This document shows, in pieces, positions 35,626-43,924 of a stretch of 57,372 bases of DNA. This stretch comes from CALCKW01 sp033852095. Lineage in GTDB: Bacteria > Pseudomonadota > Gammaproteobacteria > CALCKW01. The stretch lies in contig JAWSVD010000131.1 of the NCBI GenBank assembly GCA_033852095.1, forward strand, positions 1 to 57,372, given 5' to 3'. The notes under the pieces are model-generated. The model had not been told where the DNA came from, did not search any database, and saw nothing but the letters and a program-made list of their open reading frames with translations. Made by a program: the position numbers and the translations under genes. Within the stretch, counting starts at the first letter, position 1. Every line of letters starts with the position of its first letter.

Positions 35626-36015
35626 ATGAATTTGCCACAAGAGCTGAAATACGTAGCCAGCCACGAATGGGTGCGGCTGGAAGATGATGGCAGTGTCACG
35701 GTTGGGGTATCTGATCATGCGCAAGAGCAGCTCGGTGACGTGGTCTTTGTAGAGGTGCCTGAAGTCGAGGTCGATGTGGCTGGCGGTGACTCTGTCGCGG
35801 TGGTGGAATCGGTTAAAACGGCATCGGATATCTACGCCCCTATCAGTGGCGTGATCAAAGCTGTCAATGAGGCGCTCGTCGATTCGCCCGAACTCGTCAA
35901 TGAAGATGCCTACGGTGAAGGGTGGTTGTTTTCCATCGAGCCAAGCGACCCTCGCGAGCTGGAAGAGCTGTTGAGCGCCGACAGTTATGAAGCCTCTCTG
36001 GCTGAAAGCGAGTAG
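35626..36015 (+). CDS. gcvH: Glycine cleavage system H protein
   Basis: A 129-residue lipoyl carrier of the glycine cleavage system. The lipoylated lysine lies in VESVKTASDIYAP, the Asp/Glu-flanked lysine of the family, and HEWVRLEDDGSVTVGVSDHAQ is the N-terminal signature. GGGGGAATC precedes ATG. gcvT and gcvP are not next to it, so it may serve elsewhere or also act in lipoyl transfer. Confidence 0.95.
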   Translation: MNLPQELKYVASHEWVRLEDDGSVTVGVSDHAQEQLGDVVFVEVPEVEVDVAGGDSVAVVESVKTASDIYAPISGVIKAVNEALVDSPELVNEDAYGEGWLFSIEPSDPRELEELLSADSYEASLAESE

Positions 36016-36021
36016 CTCGGA

Positions 36022-36384
36022 ATGGCAGGAACTGCGCTTAGAGGTTTTGCGCGACTGCAGTCGGCAGCGGCGAATTCAATTGCGGGCCTGAGAGCGGCGT
36101 GGCGGCATGAAGAGGCGTTCCGGCAGGAGGTTTTGCTGCTGTTGCTGGCTATTCCAATGAGTTTTTGGGTGGCAGAAACCCCCGTCGAGCAGCTGCTGCT
36201 CGTTGCTGTCGTGGTGTTGCTCATCATCGTCGAGTTGCTGAACACCGCCGTGGAAAGCGTGGTCGATCGGGTGGGCCTGGAGCGGCATGAGCTGTCAGGC
36301 CGGGCCAAGGACCAGGCGTCGGCCGCCGTGTTGGTGGCCGCTGCGCTGGCACTTGTCACCTGGCTGGTGATTGCCGCGACTTAG
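36022..36384 (+). CDS. dgkA: Diacylglycerol kinase (DgkA type)
   Basis: A 120-residue inner-membrane trimeric kinase recycling diacylglycerol to phosphatidate. The invariant core ELLNTAVESVVDRVGLERHE and the following SGRAKDQASAAV hold the catalytic Glu/Asn/Lys residues, and three hydrophobic helices are visible. It starts 6 bases after gcvH. Confidence 0.95.
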   Translation: MAGTALRGFARLQSAAANSIAGLRAAWRHEEAFRQEVLLLLLAIPMSFWVAETPVEQLLLVAVVVLLIIVELLNTAVESVVDRVGLERHELSGRAKDQASAAVLVAAALALVTWLVIAAT

Positions 36385-36412
36385 CGCGCATCGATTGCGG
36401 CTTTAGCCAGGA

Positions 36413-36438
36413 GCAGTCGGGATCATCGATCCCGCTGC
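36413..36438. terminator. Hairpin between convergent dgkA and hemL
   Basis: GCAG-CGGGATC pairs with GATCCCG-CTGC around an ATC loop, with one bulged T (11 bp). There is no T tract on either side. Position between converging genes suggests a bidirectional stop, but this is inference. Confidence 0.4.
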
Positions 36439-36475
36439 TGCGGCCTTGTGTGTCGGTGCCTGCGGGCACTGAGTT

Positions 36476-37768
36476 CTAGCGGCCTTGTGCCATCTGCTGG
36501 AAAACGTTTGCAGCGGCAGCGACAGTGGTGTCGATGTCCTCTGCGGTGTGGGCCGCAGACACAAAACCCGCCTCATACGCCGAGGGCGCGAGATAGATCC
36601 CCTGTGCCAGCATGAGATTGAAGAACTGTTTGAAGTGCGCTTCATTGCAGGCGGTGGCTTCGGCAAAGCCGGTCACTTCCGCTGCATCGGTAAAAAACAA
36701 ACCGAACATGGCGCCTACCTGGGAAGTGGCCAGCGGTATGCCAGCGGCTTTCGCGGCGTCAGCAATGCCAGTAACCAAGCGGGCGGTGCTGCTGTTGAGC
36801 TGTTCATAAAAGCCTTCAGCGCTGATCAGTTCCAAGGTTTTGAGCCCGGCTGCCATGGCCACTGGGTTGCCAGACAAGGTGCCGGCTTGGTAGACAGGGC
36901 CCACCGGTGCGATGTGGTTCATGATGTCGCGTTTGCCGCCAAAAGCGCCCACGGGCATGCCGCCACCGATTATTTTCCCCAGTGTGGTCAGATCCGGGGT
37001 GACGCCGTAGTGCGCCTGCGCTCCGCCGAGAGCAACCCGAAAGCCGGTCATCACTTCGTCAAATATCAAGACGGATCCCGAGGCGTCGCACACGTCGCGC
37101 AGGGCTTCGAGAAAGCCCGCTGCGGGGGGGATGCAATTCATGTTGCCGGCGACTGGTTCGACAATGATGCAAGCGATTTGATCGCCCATTTGCGCAAAGG
37201 TACTGCGCAGCTCATCAATGTCGTTGTAGCTCAGTGTCAGTGTGTGGGCCGCGAGGTCGGCCGGTACCCCGGGTGAATTGGGCACGCCGAGCGTTAGCGC
37301 GCCGGATCCTGCTTTGACCAGCAGTGAATCACCGTGGCCGTGGTAGCAGCCTTCAAATTTGAGTATTTTGTCGCGGCCAGTGAAGCCGCGTGCGAGGCGG
37401 ATGGCGCTCATGGTCGCTTCTGTGCCGGAGCTGACCATGCGCACCATTTCCAGTGAAGGCACCAGTGAACAGACCATTTCGGCCATGTTAGTCTCTGCTT
37501 CACACGGCGCGCCGAAGCTGAGGCCTCGCTTGGCAGCCGCACAGACGGCCTCTATGACTGCGGGGTGAGCGTGCCCTAAGATCATGGGCCCCCAAGAGCC
37601 CACGTAGTCCAGGTATTCCCGTCCCTCGACGTCGGTAATTCGGGAGCCGCTCGCGCGGTCAATAAAAACCGGCGTTCCGTCGACCGAGCGAAAAGCTCGC
37701 ACCGGGGAGTTGACGCCGCCTGGGATGTGGCGTTGGGCGCGCTCAAAAAGCTGTGCAGATGTGGCCAT
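36476..37768 (-). CDS. hemL: Glutamate-1-semialdehyde 2,1-aminomutase
   Basis: A 430-residue PLP enzyme making 5-aminolevulinate by the C5 pathway. GGVNSPVRAFRSVDGTP opens it, LKFEGCYHGHGDSLLVKAGS is the aromatic/phosphate region, and LGKIIGGGMPVGAFGG holds the PLP lysine. Length equals the family norm. It is divergent from the rubredoxin gene; TAGAAT on the minus strand around 37800 could be its -10. Confidence 0.97.
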   Translation of the reverse strand: MATSAQLFERAQRHIPGGVNSPVRAFRSVDGTPVFIDRASGSRITDVEGREYLDYVGSWGPMILGHAHPAVIEAVCAAAKRGLSFGAPCEAETNMAEMVCSLVPSLEMVRMVSSGTEATMSAIRLARGFTGRDKILKFEGCYHGHGDSLLVKAGSGALTLGVPNSPGVPADLAAHTLTLSYNDIDELRSTFAQMGDQIACIIVEPVAGNMNCIPPAAGFLEALRDVCDASGSVLIFDEVMTGFRVALGGAQAHYGVTPDLTTLGKIIGGGMPVGAFGGKRDIMNHIAPVGPVYQAGTLSGNPVAMAAGLKTLELISAEGFYEQLNSSTARLVTGIADAAKAAGIPLATSQVGAMFGLFFTDAAEVTGFAEATACNEAHFKQFFNLMLAQGIYLAPSAYEAGFVSAAHTAEDIDTTVAAAANVFQQMAQGR

Positions 37769-37892
37769 GGCGGGGGTTACTGTCCTGAAAAATGATCATT
37801 CTAGCTGACCTTTGCGAAATTTGCCGGTTCCACGGAGGGGCTGCATGTGGGAAAATGCGCGGTTCTCAGATACTCGCTGTTGGAGCATGCCA

Positions 37893-38063
37893 GTGGAATA
37901 CAAAAAGTACATGTGCATTGTTTGCGGGTGGATTTATGATGAAGAGTTTGGCGTTCCGGCGGAAGGCATCGAAGCGGGGACTGCATGGGCGGATGTGCCG
38001 CCGAATTGGACCTGTCCCGATTGCGGGGCGTCGAAAGAAGATTTTGAAATGATCGAGATTTAG
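37893..38063 (+). CDS. Rubredoxin
   Basis: A 56-residue one-iron electron carrier. The two iron-binding pairs are CIVCG near the N terminus and CPDCG near the C terminus, with the GVPAEGIEAGTAWADVPPNW core between. GTG 37893 has GGAG seven bases upstream (37882–37885); ATG 37887 is the alternative and is too close to that site. No partner reductase or hydroxylase is adjacent. Confidence 0.93.
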   Translation: MEYKKYMCIVCGWIYDEEFGVPAEGIEAGTAWADVPPNWTCPDCGASKEDFEMIEI

Positions 38064-38241
38064 CTCTGGTGTTGGCTCATCAGGTGCGGTGGTCGTGGGG
38101 TTGTTGCTTTATTCGTTCCTGTTCGGCGCTCTGCGCCAGGGAGCGTGCCGCCGTAGCAAAGCTAGGGGTGTTGAAGAATTAGATTTAATGAAAGTAGGTC
38201 TTTATTTTTAAATTTCAAGCTAGCTATTGACGGAGAAAGTA

Positions 38242-39222
38242 ATGCAGACAGGAACGACGCTGACGCAGAATTTACGGGCCAAAGGCATAGACGAAGCTTT
38301 GGTGCGGTTGATGGAGGGAGTGGCGACTGCCAGTAAAATTATCGCTGATGGCATAGCCGAAGGTGATCTCGGAGACTCTCTGGGCACGGCCGACACTCAA
38401 AATGTGCAAGGCGAGACGCAAAAGAAACTGGATATCGTCTCCAATGAGCTGTTCATCCACAGCGCGCAGTGCAGTGGTGCTGCCGCGGGTCTGGCGTCTG
38501 AAGAGATGGAAGACATCTACCCAATGAAAGGGGACGGTGAATACCTGCTTGTTTTCGATCCGCTGGACGGCTCTTCCAACATCGACGTCAATGTATCGGT
38601 TGGCAGCATCTTCTCCGTGTTGAAGTCCCCATCAAACGAGCCGAGTACTGCGGACTATCTGCAGCCTGGTCAGCAGCAGGCCGCGGCGGGTTATGTGGTG
38701 TATGGGCCGGCAACGGTCATGGTGTTGACCACGGGTGAGGGCACCCACAGCTACACCCTGGACAGGGCGGTGGGGGAGTTCATCCTCTCCAAAGAGAACA
38801 TCCAGATCCCTGCTCAGACCAGTGAGTTTGCCATTAACGCGTCTAACCAGCGCCACTGGGAGGGTGCTATGCAATCCTATGTGGCGGATTGCCTGGCGGG
38901 CAAGGAAGGTGCACGAGACCGCGACTTCAACATGCGCTGGATAGCCTCCATGGTGGCTGATGTGCACCGTATCTTGACCCGTGGCGGGATTTTCATGTAC
39001 CCCGTTGACGCCAAGTTGAAAGCCAAGGGGCAGGCTGGCAAGTTGCGTTTGATGTATGAAGCCAACCCGATGGCGATGCTGGTGGAGCAGGCCGGCGGTG
39101 CCGCGAGCACCGGGCGCGAACGGATAATGGACATTGCACCCTCAGAGCTGCACCAGCGTGTTCCGGTGGTTTTGGGCTCACGCGATGAAGTCGCAGTCGT
39201 GGAGGAGTATTATCAACGCTGA
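38242..39222 (+). CDS. fbp: Fructose-1,6-bisphosphatase class I
   Basis: A 326-residue gluconeogenic phosphatase. The metal and phosphate site FDPLDGSSNIDVNVSVGSIF is diagnostic; GKLRLMYEANPMAMLVEQAGG and the TGRERIMDIAPSELHQR end are conserved. ATG 38242 follows GGAG by six bases; TTG 38227 is less likely. Confidence 0.97.
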   Translation: MQTGTTLTQNLRAKGIDEALVRLMEGVATASKIIADGIAEGDLGDSLGTADTQNVQGETQKKLDIVSNELFIHSAQCSGAAAGLASEEMEDIYPMKGDGEYLLVFDPLDGSSNIDVNVSVGSIFSVLKSPSNEPSTADYLQPGQQQAAAGYVVYGPATVMVLTTGEGTHSYTLDRAVGEFILSKENIQIPAQTSEFAINASNQRHWEGAMQSYVADCLAGKEGARDRDFNMRWIASMVADVHRILTRGGIFMYPVDAKLKAKGQAGKLRLMYEANPMAMLVEQAGGAASTGRERIMDIAPSELHQRVPVVLGSRDEVAVVEEYYQR

Positions 39223-39670
39223 GCCAGTGTTTTGGCGTAAGCTTTCCTTAGCGCAGATGTCCCCCGAGCAGTGGGAGTCTCTGTGCGACGGGTGCGGGCG
39301 TTGTTGTCTGCACAAGATTGCTCGAGCCGGCACGCGGGTGTTCACATGCGTCGCGTGCCGGTTGTTTGATATAGAGGCCTGTGGCTGTAAACGTTACAGT
39401 GAGCGGCAGGCATTGGTGCCAGACTGTATTGTGTTGAAGCCTGAGATGACGGCCAAGCAATACAGTTGGTTGCCCGGCAGTTGTGCCTACCGCCGGCTGG
39501 CGGAGGGCAGGGGCTTGGCCAGTTGGCATCCGCTGGTATCAGGCTCGCCTGAATCGGTTCGGAAGGCCGGTTTGACTGTATCGGATTTGGCGATCCCTGA
39601 GCGCCAAGCGTTGCGATTTGATACACTCGAGACGTACGTGACGTCCCTGAGTGCCGCACCGGAAAGATGA
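39185..39670 (+). CDS. ycgN: YcgN-like (UPF0260) cysteine-cluster protein
   Basis: A 161-residue protein of the YcgN/UPF0260 type. Four-cysteine clusters are visible in CDGCGRCCLH and in the CVACRLFDIEACGCKRY segment, with later PDCIVLKPEM and WLPGSCAYRRLAEGR; all line up with E. coli YcgN. Metal binding is likely, function unknown. The start is odd: ATG 39185 lies inside fbp, GTG 39227 has no SD, and a strong GGAGGAG at 39201–39207 precedes only ATT and ATC codons. Confidence 0.88.
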   Translation: MKSQSWRSIINAEPVFWRKLSLAQMSPEQWESLCDGCGRCCLHKIARAGTRVFTCVACRLFDIEACGCKRYSERQALVPDCIVLKPEMTAKQYSWLPGSCAYRRLAEGRGLASWHPLVSGSPESVRKAGLTVSDLAIPERQALRFDTLETYVTSLSAAPER

Positions 39671-39803
39671 TAGAAAGCTTTCCAACTTGTTAAGGGAAAA
39701 GATTGCTGTGTACGGAATTTGGAATGTATTTTGCACCAGCGTCAATGAAGTTTAAAACTTTAGCTTCTTCGATAAATAGTTTAGGTATGACGAGTAGAGC
39801 TTT

Positions 39804-40313
39804 ATGGAACCAGTAAGTGTTGAGCAGGTAAGCGAAAAACAAGGCACTGATGCTCCGCGTGTTGATCGGCGTAAAAGTATTGATGGAACAGTGCATAAAC
39901 TGGTGGGTGAGCGCCAGGAAGCACTGGTGCGCTTTTGCCAGATAGCAGGTGTCACCGCCACTGATGACGCAAGCGATGAGGACGACATTGTTGGTTACCA
40001 GCCCTCTGTTCGTGATCTCGAGGCTTTCTGTGAGGTGCTCATGGATTACCTGGGCTCTGGTCATTTTGAACTCTATCAGCGCATCATTGATGGGCACGAA
40101 CGTCGCCATGGCGTGCTCCGAGCTGCTCAGCAGTTCTACCCAACCATTGCTGAAACGACGCAATACTTGGTTGAATTTAACGACAAATACGACAAGTTTG
40201 GTGGCTCCGCTGAAGAGTGTCGGGCATTGCGCGTTGACCTCAACAAAGTTGGTAAGGCCATGAGCCTACGCAGTGACTTCGAAGACAAAATATTGAGTGC
40301 TTTGCAAGGCTAA
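39804..40313 (+). CDS. rsd: Rsd/AlgQ-family anti-sigma-70 regulator
   Basis: A 169-residue protein resembling Rsd/AlgQ, helical proteins that bind the housekeeping sigma factor (and AlgQ affects alginate genes in Pseudomonas). HKLVGERQEALVRFCQIAG, EAFCEVLMDYLGSGHFELYQ and the FNDKYDKFGGSAEECRALR–VDLNKVGKAMSLR–FEDKIL pattern fit the family. It has an N-terminal extension of about 30 residues and an acidic insert (DDASDEDDIVG). ATG is at 39804. Confidence 0.8.
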   Translation: MEPVSVEQVSEKQGTDAPRVDRRKSIDGTVHKLVGERQEALVRFCQIAGVTATDDASDEDDIVGYQPSVRDLEAFCEVLMDYLGSGHFELYQRIIDGHERRHGVLRAAQQFYPTIAETTQYLVEFNDKYDKFGGSAEECRALRVDLNKVGKAMSLRSDFEDKILSALQG

Positions 40314-40399
40314 GTGATCTGCCGGCTCGGCTTCCCGTCGGGCATTGGCAACTTCGCGCTCTCTGTAATACCCTACGTGCCCACCCTGGAGCACGTACC

Positions 40400-41584
40400 G
40401 TGAATAAAACCCTCTCTCTAAAATCCCGCGAAGATCGCCGTGTGCGCGCGGGTCATCTCTGGGTCTACAGCAACGAAATCGCTGTGGACAAAACGCCGTT
40501 GCGAGATTTTGAACCCGGCGAGATCGCTACCTTATGCGCAGCGAGCGGAGAGCCTCTTGGGCAGGTATACGTCAACCCTCAATCGCTGATCAGTGCTCGA
40601 ATACTCTGTCACGACGTGAAAGTGGTCATTGATCACGCGTGGTTTGTGCGGCGTTTATCTGCAGCATTGGCGTTGCGAGAGCGGCTCTACGATGAGCCTT
40701 TTTATCGTCTTGTGCACGGGGAGGCGGATAGCCTGCCGGGCTTGGTCATCGACCGTTACGACGGCGTGTTAGTGGTGCAAGTGGGTACGGCGGGCATAGA
40801 GGTGTGGCGCGATACGCTGCTTGAGGCGCTTCAGCAGGTAGTCCAGCCAGAAGTCATTGTGTTGCGAAACGACATACACTCGCGAGAGCTCGAAGGTTTG
40901 ACGCTGGGTGTCGAGACAGTGCACGGTCAGGCGCCAAACGAGGTGATGGTGCGCGAGGGGGGGCTGCAGTTTATGGTCGATCCTGTCCAGGGTCAAAAAA
41001 CAGGTTGGTTTTTCGATCAGCGTGAAAATCGACTGGGCGTTCGGCGCTTCTCCAAGGGCATGCGTGTGCTCGACATCTGCAGCTACGTCGGGGGCTGGGG
41101 CGTGAATGCCGCGGCCGCAGGGGCTTCGGATGTCTTGTGCGTGGATGCATCTCAGGTTGCTTTGCAGCAAGCGGAAAAAAACGCCGAAATTAACGGCTTG
41201 GCGGTGCGAACAAAGCAGGGGGATGCCCTGCAGTCATTGAAAGAATTGCACAGCGCGGGTGAGCAGTTTGATGTGGTGGTACTCGATCCACCTGCGCTGA
41301 TCAAACGCAAGCGTGACGCAAAAAACGGCAGCAATCACTATCGCAGTCTGAACCAATGGGCCATGCGGCTTTTGGGGAAATCCGGTGTGCTGGTCAGTTG
41401 CTCGTGCTCACACCATTTGTCTGCACAGCAGCTCCAGGATGTGATGCAGCAAGCGGCGCGGCAGCAGGGTCACGAGCTGCAGCTGTTGTCTCGCGGTCAG
41501 CAGGGCTTGGATCATCCGGAGCACCCGGCGATGCCAGAGACCGCGTATTTAAAGACTTTGGTGGCGCACGTCAGTCACCGGTAG
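40400..41584 (+). CDS. rlmI: 23S rRNA (cytosine1962-C5)-methyltransferase RlmI-type
   Basis: A 394-residue SAM methyltransferase. An N-terminal PUA domain (LKSREDRRVRAGHLWVYSNE), a middle EEHEAD-like region and a C-terminal Rossmann domain are visible. SAM and catalytic motifs are VLDICSYVGGWGVNAAAAGA, VLDPPALIK and SCSCSHHLS. GTG 40400 is the start. It is a single gene between rsd and lgt. Confidence 0.9.
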   Translation: MNKTLSLKSREDRRVRAGHLWVYSNEIAVDKTPLRDFEPGEIATLCAASGEPLGQVYVNPQSLISARILCHDVKVVIDHAWFVRRLSAALALRERLYDEPFYRLVHGEADSLPGLVIDRYDGVLVVQVGTAGIEVWRDTLLEALQQVVQPEVIVLRNDIHSRELEGLTLGVETVHGQAPNEVMVREGGLQFMVDPVQGQKTGWFFDQRENRLGVRRFSKGMRVLDICSYVGGWGVNAAAAGASDVLCVDASQVALQQAEKNAEINGLAVRTKQGDALQSLKELHSAGEQFDVVVLDPPALIKRKRDAKNGSNHYRSLNQWAMRLLGKSGVLVSCSCSHHLSAQQLQDVMQQAARQQGHELQLLSRGQQGLDHPEHPAMPETAYLKTLVAHVSHR

Positions 41585-41648
41585 TCTCGCGCTGCAATAA
41601 AGTCAGCTCACTGCGAATATTAATGGGGTATTCGCAGATCAACGCTAG

Positions 41649-41657
41649 TGATAAAAT
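41649..41657 (+). promoter_or_regulatory. Extended -10 promoter candidate for lgt
   Basis: TGA-TAAAAT would give a leader of about 27 bases before ATG 41691. That leader has no recognisable SD. A 7-bp hairpin (TGCTGAT 41657–41663 with ATCAGCA 41674–41680) overlaps the start of transcription. Confidence 0.4.
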
Positions 41658-41690
41658 GCTGATATCACCTTTCATCAGCATTCGAAAATT

Positions 41691-42473
41691 ATGCAATTCC
41701 CTGCGATCGACCCCGTCGCCCTGGACCTTGGTTTGGTGCAAATTCACTGGTATGGACTGACCTATATGGTCGGTTTTGCTGCCGCTTGGTGGCTGATCCG
41801 GCGCTGGGCGGCGAAGCCCGGCAGCGGCTGGTCCTTTCAGCAGGTCGATGATTTGATCTTCTACTGCGCGCTGGGTGTTGTCTTGGGCGGCCGCTTTGGC
41901 TACGTCCTCTTTTATAATTACGATGCCTTCCTAGCCGACCCGCTGATGATTGTTCGGGTCTGGGAGGGTGGCATGTCCTTTCACGGCGGGATATTGGGCG
42001 TCAGTGCAGCGATGTTTTTATTCGCCCGAAACACCGGCCATGCCTTTCTTTCAGTCGCGGATCGCGTGGCGGTGGTCACGCCTATTGGTTTGGGGGCGGG
42101 GCGTATCGGCAATTTCATCAATTCAGAGCTCTGGGGGCGGGTTACCGACGTGCCCTGGGGGGTTGTATTTCCCAACGGTGGCCAGCTGCCGCGGCACCCC
42201 TCGCAGCTCTATGAGTTTTTCTTGGAAGGCGTGTTGCTGTTTGTCGCACTGAGCTTGTACGGTCGGCGTAGTCCACCCGTCGGTGCGTTGGCGGCGTCAC
42301 TTGTGCTGTTGTACGGCAGTTTCCGCTTTTTGGTGGAATTCGCTCGCATGCCCGATCAGCATTTAGGTTTTGTCGCCTTTGGTTGGATGACGCGGGGGCA
42401 GGTGCTTTGCCTGCCGATGATCGTGATTGGACTTGTCGTCCTGTTTTGGGCATACAAACGCGGTGCGCGCTAG
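41691..42473 (+). CDS. lgt: Phosphatidylglycerol–prolipoprotein diacylglyceryl transferase
   Basis: A 260-residue inner-membrane enzyme that starts lipoprotein maturation. MSFHGGILGVSAA and GRIGNFINSELWGRVTDVPWG carry the conserved His and Arg residues; RHPSQLYEFFLEGVLLF and the C-terminal YGSFRFLVEFARMPDQHLG are family segments. With lnt in the same window, two of the three lipoprotein-maturation enzymes are present. lgt–thyA–folA order is common in gammaproteobacteria. Confidence 0.96.
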   Translation: MQFPAIDPVALDLGLVQIHWYGLTYMVGFAAAWWLIRRWAAKPGSGWSFQQVDDLIFYCALGVVLGGRFGYVLFYNYDAFLADPLMIVRVWEGGMSFHGGILGVSAAMFLFARNTGHAFLSVADRVAVVTPIGLGAGRIGNFINSELWGRVTDVPWGVVFPNGGQLPRHPSQLYEFFLEGVLLFVALSLYGRRSPPVGALAASLVLLYGSFRFLVEFARMPDQHLGFVAFGWMTRGQVLCLPMIVIGLVVLFWAYKRGAR

Positions 42474-42485
42474 GGGAGTTTAAAC

Positions 42486-43280
42486 ATGCAACAGTACTTG
42501 GCATTGATGCGGCACGTCAGGGATAACGGCGTGCAAAAGTCGGATCGCACCGGCACGGGGACCCGCTCGGTGTTTGGCCACCAGATGCGCTTTGATCTGC
42601 AGCAGGGATTTCCCTTGTTGACCACAAAAAAGGTGCATTTGCGCTCGATCTTGCATGAGCTGCTGTGGTTTCTGAAGGGCGACAGCAATGTGCAGTACCT
42701 GCGGGACAACGGCGTCACCATCTGGGATGAGTGGGCGGATGAACGCGGCGATTTGGGCCCTGTGTATGGCGTGCAATGGCGCAGTTGGCCCGCGCCCGAT
42801 GGCGGCACGATAGACCAGCTGCAGCAACTTTTAGATTCACTCCGCAGTGACCCCGATTCCCGGCGGCTGATCGTCAGCGCCTGGAATGTCGCGCAGTTGG
42901 ACCAAATGGCGCTGGCCCCTTGCCATGCGTTCTTTCAGTTCTACGTGGCGGACGGGAAGCTGTCCTGCCAGCTGTATCAGCGCAGCGCCGATATCTTTTT
43001 GGGCGTGCCTTTTAATATCGCCAGTTATGCCTTGCTGACGATGATGATCGCGCAGGTATGCGATCTCGAGTTCGGGGACTTTGTGCACACCTTGGGTGAC
43101 GCGCATTTGTACAGCAACCACATGGAGCAGGTTGAGACGCAGCTTCAAAGGGAGCCGACTGCCTTGCCGCGTATGCGCCTCAACTCATCGGTCACCGATT
43201 TGTTTGAATTTGGTTTTGACGATTTTGAATTGCTCGATTACGTGGCGCAACCTCGTATCTCGGCACCGGTAGCTGTGTGA
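42486..43280 (+). CDS. thyA: Thymidylate synthase
   Basis: A 264-residue ThyA, the same length as in E. coli, converting dUMP to dTMP with methylene-THF. The catalytic cysteine is in LAPCHAFFQFYV; RTGTGTRSVFGHQMRFDL, QRSADIFLGVPFNIASYALL and HTLGDAHLYSNH are conserved. Its TGA overlaps the folA GTG start. Confidence 0.98.
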   Translation: MQQYLALMRHVRDNGVQKSDRTGTGTRSVFGHQMRFDLQQGFPLLTTKKVHLRSILHELLWFLKGDSNVQYLRDNGVTIWDEWADERGDLGPVYGVQWRSWPAPDGGTIDQLQQLLDSLRSDPDSRRLIVSAWNVAQLDQMALAPCHAFFQFYVADGKLSCQLYQRSADIFLGVPFNIASYALLTMMIAQVCDLEFGDFVHTLGDAHLYSNHMEQVETQLQREPTALPRMRLNSSVTDLFEFGFDDFELLDYVAQPRISAPVAV

Positions 43281-43795
43281 GCGCCACACCGCGCCGTGCG
43301 ATGGTGATGGCCATGGACCGCAACAAGCTGATAGGTCGTGCGGGTGGCTTGCCGTGGAGACTCCCAGCCGATTTCCAGCATTTCAAGGCAACAACCTTAG
43401 ACAAGGCGATCATCATGGGGCGCGTCACTTTCAGTGACGACATTAAGCGTGCCCTGCCGAGGCGAGTGAATATCGTCGTCAGCCGTGATGAGGCCTGGCG
43501 CGCCGATGGGGTGGAGCTCGTGCACGGGCTCGAGCAGGCCTATCAAAAAGCACAGGACTTACTGCCAGATGCGCCTGAGTGTTATGTGATTGGTGGCGCG
43601 CAGCTGTGCCGGGAGGCGATGGCGTTCACCGAGCGGCTTTATCTCACTGTGGTGGACGGTGAGTTCGAAGGCGACACCTGGTTTGATAGCTTCGAATTTT
43701 CTGATTGGGTGATTTCCAGTCTGCGTTCATTGGATGCCGATGAAAAAAATGCGTGGGGAATGACCTTTTATATCCTGGATCGTCCGGCGGCTTAG
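43277..43795 (+). CDS. folA: Dihydrofolate reductase
   Basis: A 172-residue DHFR regenerating THF used by ThyA. VMAMDRNKLIGRAGGLPWRLPADFQHFK holds the substrate loop with the conserved acidic residue (shown in part: GLPWRLPADFQHFK). IIMGRVTFSDDIKRALPRR is the NADPH loop, slightly different from the usual GRxTxESIGRPLPGR. GTG 43277 overlaps thyA by 4 bases. Confidence 0.93.
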   Translation: MSATPRRAMVMAMDRNKLIGRAGGLPWRLPADFQHFKATTLDKAIIMGRVTFSDDIKRALPRRVNIVVSRDEAWRADGVELVHGLEQAYQKAQDLLPDAPECYVIGGAQLCREAMAFTERLYLTVVDGEFEGDTWFDSFEFSDWVISSLRSLDADEKNAWGMTFYILDRPAA

Positions 43796-43848
43796 ATCGG
43801 CGGCTCGCTGAACCGTTAAAACTGCTAGTGCGTGTTGATCGCGTAGTC

Positions 43849-43880
43849 GGACGGCTTGAGCTATTCGCTTCAAGCCGTCC
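43849..43880 (+). terminator. Terminator-like hairpin after folA
   Basis: GGACGGCTTGA (43849–43859) pairs perfectly with TCAAGCCGTCC (43870–43880). CTTATT follows, a weak T tract. It lies between folA and the dehydrogenase gene. Confidence 0.5.
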
Positions 43881-43924
43881 CTTATTCAACTGATGTACAT
43901 CTGATAGACAGAGGAGCTTGTGCT

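Noticed and set aside
36485..37276. 263-codon plus-strand open frame opposite hemL
   Set aside because: hemL on the other strand is fully conserved; the antisense translation resembles nothing and is rich in Cys, Gly, His and Arg as expected from a GC-rich shadow.
39690..40163. 157-codon minus-strand frame over rsd
   Set aside because: The plus-strand product matches the Rsd/AlgQ family; the antisense frame does not look like a protein family.
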